Assembly: GCA_021904315.1 (NCBI GenBank)
Contig: CM038919.1
Location: forward strand, 9,424,001-9,488,000
Direction of reading: 5' to 3'
DNA length: 64,000 nt
Source of the DNA: Sphagnum magellanicum
Taxonomy: Eukaryota; Streptophyta; Sphagnopsida; Sphagnales; Sphagnaceae
Within the stretch, counting starts at the first letter, position 1. Every line of letters begins with the position of its first letter. Both the position numbers and the translations under genes were made by a program. The notes beneath the pieces were generated by a model that saw nothing but the letters and a program-made list of their open reading frames with translations, was not told where the DNA came from and searched no databases. Shown here in pieces: positions 51,304 through 62,549 of this stretch.

Positions 51304-54300
51304 ATGAGCTGGTTGCAGAGCAAAGTTTCAAGTATGGCGGCATGCCGGGGTGCAGCTGCCTCCAGCAGCAAGATGCAAGTTATAATCCCGGCCTGCTGCT
51401 GCTGCTGTTGCAGCAGCAGCAGCAGCTCATTGCGACGAGGTGGTGGTCGTGGTCGTGGTGGTCTGGCTTTCAGTACCAATGCCCAGTACATGAATCTCAA
51501 TGGGATACTTGCAGAAGAAGAGAAGCTGATGCAGTCGATTATGAGCTGCTGTTGCTGTTGCTGCTGCTGTTGCAGGTACTCGAAATTTTCATCCGTTGCA
51601 GCAGGAATTTCTAGACATCTGCAGTTTTTGTGCAGCTGCAAATCTGCCGTGCGTCGACGACGGTTAATTCGGCATCTGGATTTCATGCCGCGTGATCAGA
51701 AAATCTATAGAATAGGAGATCAGATTGACTGGGTTGCAGCTGGCACAGTCATGAAGGCAGGTCTTGTGCAAGATCAAGCATTTGGGTTAGGAAATATTGC
51801 GAGGGGATCAGAATTACTCGATCGGTTCAGCCAAGCTAATGGTGGAGCAGTTCGCCAGCTTCCTGTAATTAAGGGTGCAGCAGGATCTATTAATCTCAGA
51901 CCTCTTGTGGCAGCCATGGCGACATCCTTAAGAGACCAAAAGAATATTGATCATGATCTTGTACAAACGCCGGAATCTGTACAGCCCGAGACTTGCCACG
52001 GGAGTACGACTCCTGAGCAAGAGATGATGATGCGGGCGACGTCAATGCAGCAGCCACAGCAAAAGGTGGCTGTGAACGGCACTGCACCCAGCACCAGCAC
52101 CAGCCTGCTTATACGTCACCCTGCAGCTGGGTTACAGCAGCTGATAGATCATTCTGCTTCCGAGGAGGGATCAGCTCGCTTGATCGACGATGGCATACTG
52201 TATCGCCAAAACTTCGTGATCCGGTCTTACGAAGTGGATGCTAATAGGACTGCAACGCTTGAAACGCTTACCAACTTGTTGCAGGTACACACACACTGCT
52301 ATATAATGCAGCTTGCTTGTATGCATGCATGAGTTTGTGATCTGAGATGAGGGAAAGTGGACTCGTCTCTGATTGTTCTTGGTAAGGTAAAGCTGCTGTT
52401 GAAGGGAAGAGCATTGATCCCCCCACATCCCCCCATATAGAGATAGATTAGTGGAGATCCACATGTGTAGTTTCTGGTGAAGAAGATCTCCATAAAATGT
52501 ATGAGTAGTTCATAATCAGTTGTATAGTAGAGTTAGGAAAGGGTTGATCTTCTGCTGGTGGTGGTGATGGTGGTGATGTTGCGTGCAGGAGGCTGCTCTG
52601 AACCATGTATGGCTGTCGGGGATCGGAAGCGATGGATTTGGTACCACCATTCAAATGAAGCTACACGATCTCATCTGGGTAGTCAATCGCTTGCATGTGG
52701 AAGTGGATCGCTACCCCAAATGGTACTGTACGTCTCATGAGCTGCATGTCTCCACTCTCATCACTGTCGAAGAATGAAGAATATTATAGTCAGCTGCAAA
52801 CGTACCCCATCTGCTTCTTCTTCTTCTCCTTCTTCTCTAAACCCAAACAAAATTCAAGGGTACTTACTACAAGTAGACTTGACAAGTTCTTGCACAATTT
52901 TTGCCTCCAGGGGTGATGTTGTGGAGATCGAGTCATGGGTGGGAACGGCAGGGAAGAATGGCATGCGACGTGATTGGATTGTGCGTGACTTCAACAATCG
53001 TCAAGTCCTTGCACGATCAACCAGGTACGTCTAGTGCAAACTTGCTGCAAGAATCTAAGAAGAATCTAAGAACAAGAACAAGAAGTGGGGTTGATCGATC
53101 AGATATGCATCACAGCTTCTCTAACTCTTTAATGATAATCTTGCATGTTTCATTTCCTGCAAGATCTGTATGGGTTGATGTGTTGCAAGCAGTGATCTGA
53201 TGGGAATTCTTCTTTTGGCTTCCGCTGGGGATCTTGGGGGTCCTGCCTGCCTGCCTGCCTGCCTGCCTGAGACATGCAGTACATGGGTGATGATGAATCA
53301 AATGACAAGGAAGTTATCGAAGATGCCAGAGCAAGTGAGAGCAGAAGTTTCACCCTACTACTTGAACTCCAAGTTTGCCATTCCTCAACAACAACTTCTC
53401 TCCATTCCAAAACTCGATGATTCAGCTGACCACATTCGATCTGGCCTTACGGTAATTAGTACACAGTTTCTAAGACCTTGCTTGCAATCAGCATGTACAT
53501 AATCCGTGCAGCTGCGCCTGTATTTGTCTGAACTTGCAAAGTATTGTTGGATTTGTTGGTGCAGCCTCGAAGAAGTGATTTGGATATGAACCAACATGTG
53601 AACAACGTGAAATACATCAACTGGATGATGGAGGTACTAAACGATTCCGACTTCTTCTTCTTCTTCTTCGCTTACTGTGCACATACATGTATGTAATGTT
53701 GTCTCTAGCTAGATATCCTGCAAACAACTCCTGAAGTACCAGAGGCCTCTTTGTGACAGATTGTTTGTTGATGTTTGAGGAATTTTTTGGGTTTATTTAT
53801 GGGTCTGAAGAGATGATTGTTTCAAGCTGATCTCGAACCTTGAATTGTTTCTGAACTCTGTGCACAGAGCGTGCCGCCATCACTAGTCGAGACACATGAA
53901 GTCAGCAGTATAACAATGCAATACAGACGTGAATGTGGTCCATCCGATGTTCTGCAGTCTCTCACCAGTCCTGCAGATGAGCACCAGCTGCCAGAGGTAC
54001 TACGACCCTTTGAAGATCATCCAAGTCGAACTCAGGCTTCAGATCTCAGCAACTGCAACTCTGATCTCAACAGCAGCAGCAGCAGCAGCAACAGTTCTGC
54101 CACAATTGACAACCAATGTTCTGAAGTAATTGGAGATGATGATGGGTCTGAGTGGCAATTCTCAAGTGTTGAGAGGACATTGCTGACTGCATTCAGCAGC
54201 AATCCAAGCTGGTTGAATTATGAGCCTTTCCATTTTGCACATTTGCTTCGCACCCAACGAGGTGCTGCTGAAATTGTTCGCGGAAAGACAATCTGGAAAC

Positions 54301-54338
54301 TCAAGAAAAGTTCCCATATCCAAGCTAATGAGCTTTGA
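51304..54338 (+). CDS. FATB: Plastid acyl-ACP thioesterase (FatB-like), six exons
   Basis: Exons 51304-52284, 52589-52722, 52911-53024, 53280-53451, 53565-53633 and 53868-54338; phases agree (0, 2, 2, 0, 0), giving about 646 residues. It hydrolyses acyl-ACP in the plastid stroma, releasing fatty acids for export. Two hotdog modules: DDGILYRQNFVIRSYEV..TLETLTNLLQ with GKNGMRRDWIVRD and WVMMNQMTRKLSKMP, then PRRSDLDMNQHVNNVKYINW. Catalytic-type residues are D474, N476, H478 and E512-C513 (YRREC). RRDWIVRD, RKLSKMP and DVLQSL favour FatB over FatA. Odd points: exon 1 is about 160 codons longer than in seed-plant FatB, with Cys, Ser and RGG-like runs, and the hydrophobic anchor usual before the first hotdog module is not seen. 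The C-terminus carries a Ser run and a repeat-derived tail. Start uncertain: the first in-frame ATG is used; a later start (for example MATSLRDQ at about 51,916) is possible. Confidence 0.85.
51393..51425. repeat. (CTG)5-TTG-(CAG)5 perfect hairpin in thioesterase exon 1
   Basis: Five CTG triplets, a 3-base loop and five CAG triplets form a 15-bp perfect stem. In the coding frame it is read as a Cys run turning into a Ser run. A second TGC-rich tract (51,546-51,575) encodes another Cys run. Confidence 0.9.
53243..53269 (+). repeat. (CTGC)n microsatellite at a 3' splice site
   Basis: Six to seven CTGC units end 8 bp before the acceptor of thioesterase exon 4 (CAG at 53,277-53,279), taking the place of the usual polypyrimidine tract. 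Confidence 0.8.
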
Positions 54339-54410
54339 AATCCAAAGCCATATCCAATCTGATGAGCATTGAAATCCAAACCCATGACCAATCTGAGCAT
54401 TGAAATCATT
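54315..54410 (+). repeat. Tandem repeat overlapping the thioesterase stop codon
   Basis: Units of about 31-34 bp, GAGC-TTGAAATCCAAA-CC followed by ATATCCAATCT, start at 54,330, 54,364 and 54,395, with a partial upstream unit (CCATATCCAAGCTAAT) inside the coding sequence. The TGA stop is part of the first unit. Confidence 0.75.
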
Positions 54411-55098
54411 CGCTAAACACAATTGGATCTTTTGGTCCAGCATTTTCAGAGATTGGTAGCTTAAACCCTAACCCTAAATATTCTGGTAATCAGCTAATAT
54501 GGAAGACCTATATAGATTAGATGGTTACATCTTTCTTGTTGTTGGGCATGCATTTTGAGCAGCCAAACAATAGACTGTAGAATTCCATTTTCAGATTATA
54601 ATATTGGGTGCTAAGTGCACTAACAGAGTTTGATCACCACCCAGAGATCACAATTTACTATAAGATTCACACCGCATTTTGTGTCTGCAAAACAAAGCAT
54701 ACAACAAATTCTCTAGATCTACAAGAAGAAAAAAGTTTGCAGAGACAATAATTATTATTCTCCTTGGCTTCCAAGACAAAGGCATTACATGTACATGGTA
54801 CTACAGAAGGTGCACATTGTAGCCTGTAGTTACATTCAGAAGATTGCAGCTGCATCCTAAATTTTACAGTCTACTACAATTGACTGATCAATATATTTTA
54901 TTGGCATACAGTTTGAGGATCAAATGGGTGTGGAGTAGTTCTATAGCCAGAGGCAACAAGTTTCCAATCCCTTGAGTCATTTGTCATGATACTAGTGTGA
55001 CTCTCATAGGGTCCGAGCCTTGAACCAGCACCCACCAGTACACCAAGAAGGATGGATGATAAGTGGACAGGAAACAGTTCTCTATTGGGTTCCAGTTC
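54411..55098. other. 3' flank of the thioesterase gene
   Basis: Probably 3' UTR then intergenic. Includes AAACCCTAACCCTAAA (about 54,462-54,478), a short telomere-like stretch. No gene recognised. Confidence 0.45.
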
Positions 55099-55125
55099 CT
55101 TAGCTAACCATGGTGGTTAGCTAAG
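55099..55125. repeat. Perfect 12-bp-stem hairpin
   Basis: CTTAGCTAACCA (55,099-55,110), loop TGG, TGGTTAGCTAAG (55,114-55,125). Perfect stem. Confidence 0.9.
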
Positions 55126-55145
55126 TTGCTTTTTCTCTACCAACC

Positions 55146-55186
55146 TACTAACAACCTGCTTGCAACCCACAAGCAGGTTGTTAGTA
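55146..55186. repeat. Perfect 17-bp-stem hairpin
   Basis: TACTAACAACCTGCTTG (55,146-55,162) pairs perfectly with CAAGCAGGTTGTTAGTA (55,170-55,186) across a 7-base loop; pairing extends imperfectly outwards. It is 20 bp after the other perfect hairpin. Confidence 0.92.
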
Positions 55187-55250
55187 AGATAGGTACTCGA
55201 AACCATCTACTTAAGTAGTCACCTATTTCTTAGGTTTCTACCTCTCTCTC

Positions 55251-55377
55251 CACTACTACAAAATGTGAGTGCAGTTCATTAGTCCTTGTTTGTTAGACGA
55301 GTGAATTCATTATTTTTCACTGATCCCCGTTCATTAATGAAATCACTTGACATAGGGGGACACCTTTTGTTGTAGTG
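55251..55377. mobile_element. Miniature CACTA element 1 (127 bp) with 3-bp target duplication
   Basis: Starts CACTACTACAAAATGTG and ends with the inverse of CACTACAACAAAAGGTG, a CACTA-type terminal inverted repeat. It is flanked by CTC on both sides, the 3-bp duplication expected for En/Spm elements. No coding capacity. Shares AAATGTGAGTG-AGTTCA, GTGAATTCA and the end TTTTGTTGTA with the copy at 55,879. Confidence 0.8.
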
Positions 55378-55878
55378 CTCTCTGTATACATATATATATA
55401 TGATGACATGCTTCTTACACAATGGATTACCAATTAGGCACTGAACCCAGATCTTAACTCGTGAGTTGAGGTTCATCCACAACTGAGTCATATAGTGAGC
55501 ATCCAGTGGATGATGGGCTAGTGGATGCTTGCTCTGGTCCTCTTATATAGCCTACTAGTTCTAGAAAATGCTTAATAGTCATGGATGACCAACATGGCTT
55601 TAAATGCAGTTTCACACCATGTAAAGCCTGATCTTCACTTACATTATAATTTAGAGGTAATTGCTGTACATAGTACATGGGCAGCAGGAGCTTCAGCATG
55701 TGTCTGCTGAAAAATTAATTAATGCTGAAGATTTCATTTTGAAAAATAGAATATTTCAAAAGATTCGGCATTTTCTTTCACCCAAATTTGTTCTTTGAGA
55801 AAAGTGGTTTTCTAAAATTTCAGCATTTCTAAAAATAATATAATTTATGTCAAAGTTACCAATGCACAGCAATATATT

Positions 55879-55991
55879 CACTATTACCAAATGTGAGTGT
55901 AGTTCACTCATCCCCATTCAGTCTAATAAAGTGAATTCACTCAAAATCCAGTAAAATCACATAGTGAACAAGGACAAATTTTGTTGTACTG
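55879..55991. mobile_element. Miniature CACTA element 2 (113 bp) with 3-bp target duplication
   Basis: Starts CACTATTACCAAATGTGAG and ends TTTTGTTGTACTG, a slightly worn version of element 1's ends. It is flanked by ATT on both sides. Same internal words in the same order as element 1, 500 bp upstream. Confidence 0.7.
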
Positions 55992-58900
55992 ATTTTAGCA
56001 AGTGAAGTTGCTCTTACACTGCAAAGTATCCATGGGTACCAAAGCTTGTGGCAATTGATTCTTCCTTTCTCTTTGTTGTTTAAAATATTCATCTGTTCAT
56101 GGCTCACAAGGAGTGCCTCCATGGATGGTTCCATTCATTCATTAAGAATTGATTGTCATCTATTATGGATAATCCCTTTCATCCATTAGGACCTGCTCAT
56201 CATCCATTAGGTCTAACTGTCTCTCCCTTTGGGTTCCTGATTCTTCTAGAATATTCTTACTAGGTTAGTTGTCTTTCTTTCAAAATTTAACCATGGTCCC
56301 TAACTTCTCCTCTGGTTATGAGATCCTCGCTCCAGTGTCACATGGGTGAGCTAGTTTCAACAGTCTTGTCAATTCATCTCAAAAACTGCAGCTTCCATGG
56401 TAGCAAAGTTGCATCCCACATAAGATATCCACACTTTTGTCTACAACTGTGGCTGACATCAATGGCCCTTGCTTCTCTGATGAACATAACTCCAGCCATT
56501 GCATCTTTGTCCCAGACCGCAACTTCTCTTTCAGCTTCCAATCACTAGCACTTCCCTCTAGTGACTGTAATTGCATCTGCACTTTGACAGCTTTAAACTG
56601 CATTATGTTGTTGCAGCTGATATTCCCACAAACTTCTTCTCTCTGCACACACCAGGATGGACCCATGAGCACCTTAATTTCAAGACAAACCAGCCCAAAA
56701 GTCTGAAAGCATAATTGACCCTCCAGTGAAGCTGTGAGCTTATACCTATAGTCTACCAAGCCTACTAAGCAACCCCAACACCCAAAAGATGGCATTGCCT
56801 CCAGTAGAAATGGTTTCTGCAGCTTTGTACACTAAGGATCTTATTACAAGCCAAGAACAATAAATAGACTAGAAACTTGACATCCTTGAAATGATAAACA
56901 GAAAAAATGCAAATTTGAGTTATTTGAGTGACCTACCCAATGGAGCTCAGAGGAAAGGAAGTGGCTCTCTGTGCTTATGCGAAAGGTGACACTTGCTCCC
57001 TCAGCATTGTTGGCAGTGAGCTGAATTGCAAACAGAAGCTGCAGATCCAACTAGTACTTGAATACCTCTCCATCCATGATCCTCTTCCCTTGGAACTCAC
57101 AAAACCAAGACTCTTTTCCTTACATCTCTTATTTGTCACTCTTCGATGGAAGCCTCTCATATGAACCAAAACTCTCTCATATGTGACTCTCATACATACG
57201 AGAGTCATCCAATACTCTTTGAGCACTCGTTTTCTTTGGAATTGTTTGAGAACTATGCGGATAAAACCAATCCTACACAATCAGGTACCATCATGTCTAT
57301 GTCTATGATTTTTGTCGCATTTTTAAAAACACAAATCTCCACACACTCATGTAAGTGATGCTTTCATCCACACAGATTTTAACAATTAGCAGATGCTTGA
57401 GGGAGTTTTTTTTTCTGTTGCAAAACACAAACCTACTCATGAGTTAGGTTGGTTGGGTCAACTTCTTCTTGCTCTCAGCCCTTTGCTATGCTTTGCAAGT
57501 GGGTCGTGATGATTGTTGTGCCATGTGGCTATCATCAATCTTCTATCCATGGTCCTGAGCACCAATGAAGAATTTGCGTTAGAAAATCCATGAGCATCTG
57601 TGGCATAAGATTTGAGGGTTGTGGCTGATTATCTCAAAGCCATATTTTTCTCCTTTTCCTTTCATTTGTTTTGGTTTCTGATCCCATGTGAAAGATGAAA
57701 TTTAGGAGGCCAAATGCATATTGACTAGTAAAATTTAAGGGAGATTTTCATGGGGAAGAGTAGGTAATGTGTTTATAATATGTCCTTTTGATTCGAAATG
57801 CTCCCAAAGTTAGGAAGGTTTCTTGTTCTCAAGAGCGATAAATGTAAGAATTTCAAGTCAAGGTTCTGTGGTCACATAATCTTTTGGTCTCATTTGAAAA
57901 CATCAAAATTTTGAACACCAAACCTGGGATGGAAATTGTCCAACTTTGCAAAACAAGTTAGTTTTTGTTTCTTATGCCAAAAAAAGTTTGATAATTTCAT
58001 AAGGCAATGAAACAATTTCCATTTCATATTTCTAAAGACCAATTAGGTCTCCTATAAGAGATCTAATGGTCAAGTTTGACATATAGCACTTACTAAAGGT
58101 CTTTTGACACCTTCATATGGGCTTTAATGTGCCAACCTTGGCCCACTTATTCCACCAATGAATATTATGAAAGGTGATCTCCCTATAACTATATTTTAGC
58201 AAGCCATTCTCACAATTCCAACACATATGATCACATATGAAACAAGTATTCAACTCAAAAGATATCAAAATATTGAAAAGGTTTTAATTTAGCTTACTCT
58301 TGTTGCTTTATAATAACTTATGAAAATAGTATTCACCAAAATCCATTGGGATTACAAAATCTGGAAATATTTAGATCAAATGCACTAAAAATGTATTCTA
58401 ATGACTGAATTTTGGAATATGGACATAAGATTTCATATCCAATATTGGCTTATTTATGTAAAAGATCACATGATAAAATGCTTCAAGAAAAGTATTTTCT
58501 TGGGCTTCAGGAGAAGAGTTTTAATTTATAATTTGTTGTCCTTTGGAATGTTAAAGAAATGAAATTTGCAAGTCATTCCACCTTCAAGCAAATAAGTTAT
58601 CTATTGATCAATGATACACCTTGATTGTCTTCTAACATACACATGGCTCCATCCTTGCAAGGAGACAATACCTTAGATCTTAAGTGTGATATCTTTGTTG
58701 ATTTGGTGAGGGAATTAGAAAATCTTTTGGGTGAAGGAGATTGGAGCATTTGGTCTCATCAACCTCCCGTAAAGTAAATGGGGTGTTGGACACCAGACAT
58801 CACTTGACTAGCTCCAATAACTCTCAAACAATCACATTCTACTTAGAGCTTCAATTTGAAATTACATGTCTGTGAGAAGCTAATGCATCAAAGAATTCCC

Positions 58901-60755
58901 TTCCTCACACATCAGATCATTACCATGGCTCATTAGCATTTGTCACCCAGATTGCTTCAGTTTGTTTGAGCATCCAAGTAGCTGATCAACCAGACATTGT
59001 GACAAGCAATATATACTACTACTTCCTGATTTCACTGACCATTGCACACTCTTCACACACAAGCTCTCACACACTAGCTCAGACAATCCGGTAAGGGTAG
59101 GTCACAGGTATGGCATCATGGAATAATCACATGTGTTATGCTGCTTCTACCATGTTATTTAACTCATGTCCCATGCACTAAATCTGTCTATTGGCTCATA
59201 GATCTAGATCAAAACCACAACACAAAGGTTTCTTATGTTGCTTCACTCATAATTGTGTTCTCTAAAAATTTCTAACAAAATTCATTACACATCACGCACT
59301 ACAATTGAATATGCAATATAGAAATTGGAAAAAGGTCATCAATACTTCGTGTACTTTGTGTGTCATTTATTTTATGCAAAATCGAGCTAACCATGCATAA
59401 ACTAAGGTGCGAAATATGTATTACATAACCTCCAAACCTAAATATGAATCTAATATTTGCAACAAGATCATGGCCAAACTTTCATTTTACTTTCAACATC
59501 AAGCCATCATATCTTTGATTTTCTTAATTACCATATTATTCAATTGATGTGAATTTCCTTTCAACATTTTATCCCCCCCATGTGCAACCTAACCTTGTCT
59601 TTCCATTATATTCTAAATATTCATCCACATTAGTGTTGTGCTTACTTTCAATTGACCCTCCTAAAATTTGTACAAGAACTTTGTTTCATTTTTTCCTTAT
59701 GAAAAACTTGGACCTATATATTTTCAGATTTTTATTATTTCTTATAACCTCTCTTATATTCTCAAGTTCTATTTTACATTATGACTTATAATTATCTACC
59801 TTACTTGCAATTCAATAGCAAAAAGTAATTTGAGAAACAAAGAATCAAATGTTGAAGGGTAATAAAATAAAATCAGGTTAAATCCATTGCATTAAAATTG
59901 AGTCAAGATGACAAGTGATTACAAAAATATAATCACAATTGATTAATTATTCTAATTTGTTCATTCCTTTTCTTATCATGCCATTACTCTCCCATCTCTC
60001 AAGTCTTCTTAATTCACTTTCCCGTTAACCTTCATTTTCTCAAAGTCATGTTTTATATTCCTCAACTCTGAAGAATTGATCACTTTAACCCCTAAATATT
60101 CAAAGTGTCCCTTAAGATAAAAAGGGGTTATTTTTATTATTCAACTTCTATGTTCACATGCAATTTCAAAGTTTGATGCCTTTTCCATAGGAGTAGATTC
60201 CAATAGTGTCAACAAAGTCCCCCAAGAATATCCAAAAAATTTATCAAATTCAAAACAAATCATTCAAAATTGTATATGAAGGCCATTTTTATATGCTTGA
60301 ACATGTTAGGATTTGTACTTTGACTAGAATTGAATTGTTTCACCACAAATTTCCTTACATGGTTGCATCCCACTTCGATAGCAACATGATGTTAGCTAGG
60401 TATGACCTCACAAGGTTTGAAGCGGAACAAAAGTCATATGAGGAATTCAAGTGCAATCCATGATAACCATTAATAGGCTCACCATTTTGAGGGGACAAAG
60501 GAAGGCAAATAAGTTTACTTGGAAGTACACCAGTGTTGTTAAGATATTCAATAGTACAATGAATCAAATGCATCAAATTTCACACCTTTTGAGCAAGATG
60601 ATAAGGCTTGAGATGTGATTTTTATTTCAAGGAGTTCCTAACAACTTGAAGATACGTAATTTGCATGGGAATCATGAAAAAAATGAGTCATTGGGTGTGG
60701 TCACAATCAAACAAATCACAAACCATGTTAGATCCCAATGAAAATTTCCAACAAT
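55992..60755. other. Intergenic DNA without a recognised gene
   Basis: 56,300-57,360 is less AT-rich and has several short frames on both strands (up to 138 codons at 56,379-56,795 minus) but no domain. 56,100-56,215 carries a short TCATCCATTAGG repeat. The rest is AT-rich and featureless. Confidence 0.45.
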
Positions 60756-61540
60756 TATAAATGTTTATGTATTGTCTTTTGAAAATGGTAATAATCATGG
60801 CAAGTTATGTTAAATGATTAATATGAATGTTTTGAAATTTGAATTAGATTTGTATTTAGTTAAAATTTAGGTTTTGGTTTGAATGAAAGACTTTTGAAAA
60901 CATGCAATTTTTGTGTTAGATAATTTTCATTTTCCAAAGACCCTTTAATTTTCTTAAAATTGACTTGTTGATGGTAAAAAAATTGAGGGATAATGAACTA
61001 TATATCACATTCGAAAAGCATTCATTGTTCAAGAAATGTGTGATTTGAATTTTTTAAATTACATTTGAGTTTTCAATATGTATGAATTCCAAAAGTCCTT
61101 TATCACATGTCAATGGCTCTAATGTTGTAGGATGTTGTAGGATGTTCATCACAAATTTCCCATCCCACAATTTGATAATGAAAATTATGCAAAAATTATT
61201 CTTTCATGAATTTGTGTTATTTGCACATGAATGTCATGTGTCTAAAACACATATGAAGCATGTATAAGTAGGATGAAATATTTCCAAGTGGTTGAAAATA
61301 TTTCATCTTACTTATATGTGCATTATGCATGTTTTAAACACATGACATCCATGTGCAAAAAACATGAACTCATGAAATAATAGATTTCTTGCAAATTTTG
61401 AATGAATCAACGAAATTAATAAGTTTATGATGTTGAAGTAAAAGAAAAAAAATCATGACATAGTGAACACAATTTGGTTTGATTTGAAATTTTGATAAAT
61501 TTTCGAAGGAAACAAGGAAACATACACATTTTCAAAAATC
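60756..61540 (+). repeat. Dispersed repeat related to 14.9-15.6 kb
   Basis: Text at 60,795-60,880 and 61,470-61,505 matches 15,110-15,225 and 15,520-15,560 in order. The foldback hairpin at 61,195-61,382 lies between the matching parts and has no counterpart in the other copy, consistent with a later insertion. Confidence 0.5.
61195..61382. mobile_element. Long foldback hairpin (about 88-bp arms)
   Basis: The left arm (about 61,195-61,285) and right arm (about 61,295-61,382) are inverted copies with roughly 85-90% pairing by eye. Shared words include TTTGCACATG-ATGTCATGTGT, TAAAACA, ATAAGTA-GATGAAATATTT. The loop is about 10 bp. No protein-coding content. A foldback MITE is the simplest reading; a young inverted-repeat small-RNA locus is also possible. 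Confidence 0.8.
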
Positions 61541-61570
61541 AATAGTTTTTCAATGTTGATTATCACCCCA

Positions 61571-62218
61571 GGGTGAAATCACGCTCAAAAGAGCTAGGGT
61601 GCCAAGGTAAAAGTCCTTTTTCAAGGACTGCACATGACATGTGTCATTCCTATGTTGGTTTATAACTTAAAATTTTGTATTTCAAATACCCCATTTAGCA
61701 CTGCATTTTAAATATAAATACATTTTGACTAAAAATTCATTTTAGATCATGTATATTATACATTCATGCCTTCTATCATATATATATGAACAACTTTTGT
61801 TAAAGCCACACTTTCAAAATTCATAATTTTCAGGGTTAAAAACATTTTTGAACCAAATGCGCTCAAATGGGTTATAAAAACAATTTTCATCAATTCAAGT
61901 CATGTTGCCATTCTAATTATCAATCTTAAAATCCTCTCCAATTTTCAAAAGGAATGGTGCACATTTGGTAGAAAAAAGGACATTCAATAAAAACAAAGAT
62001 TGTCCACTCTTGAGGTTTGAGTGCTTTGAACATGCAAAAACATTTTTTATTTGTGTCAAGCTTTGAGCATGTAAACTTTGCAATTAATGGAAAATATTCC
62101 CAAAAAAAAATGATAATCCAAACTATTATGTTTCCCTTGTGATATTTCAAACATACAAAGATGTAATTTTAAAGAATGTCCACTCACTTGGGTAGCTCCT
62201 TTGACTGTGATTTTACCC
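61571..62218. mobile_element. TIR element, about 648 bp (family 'GGTGNATTCAC')
   Basis: The left end GGGTGAAATCACGCTCAAAA followed by GAGCTA is matched by the inverted right end: minus strand from 62,218, GGGTAAAATCACAGTCAAAG followed by GAGCTA. The inverted repeats are about 26 bp with four or so mismatches. The left end resembles that of the element at 42,962. A possible CCCA direct repeat at both borders is too short to rely on. No coding capacity. Confidence 0.6.
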
Positions 62219-62549
62219 CCCAAGGAAAACACTATATGTTAAAATTTGACATTAAATGCATCAAAGATAATATTGTTTCAAGAGTATAATTGATTGAAAG
62301 AGCATTAGTCTTTTCCATCCTTTTGGAAAATGTGTTTGTTTCCTTGTCTAATTTTATGATATCCACATATTTAAGCTCCATCCTTAGGGAGGTCAAATTT
62401 CTAATTTATTTCAAATTGTGTGCACAAAAATATAAGGTGCAAATTATTGAAATATATATAATTTATAATTTATTAAAATATATATATGGAGTTTATAATT
62501 CATTATGAAAATATGCCTAAAATATTATTAAATATATTTAAAATATGCC

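Noticed and set aside
56318-56795. Overlapping frames on both strands suggesting a gene
   Set aside because: No domain, no consistent exon chain and no conserved-looking text; probably ordinary low-AT intergenic DNA.
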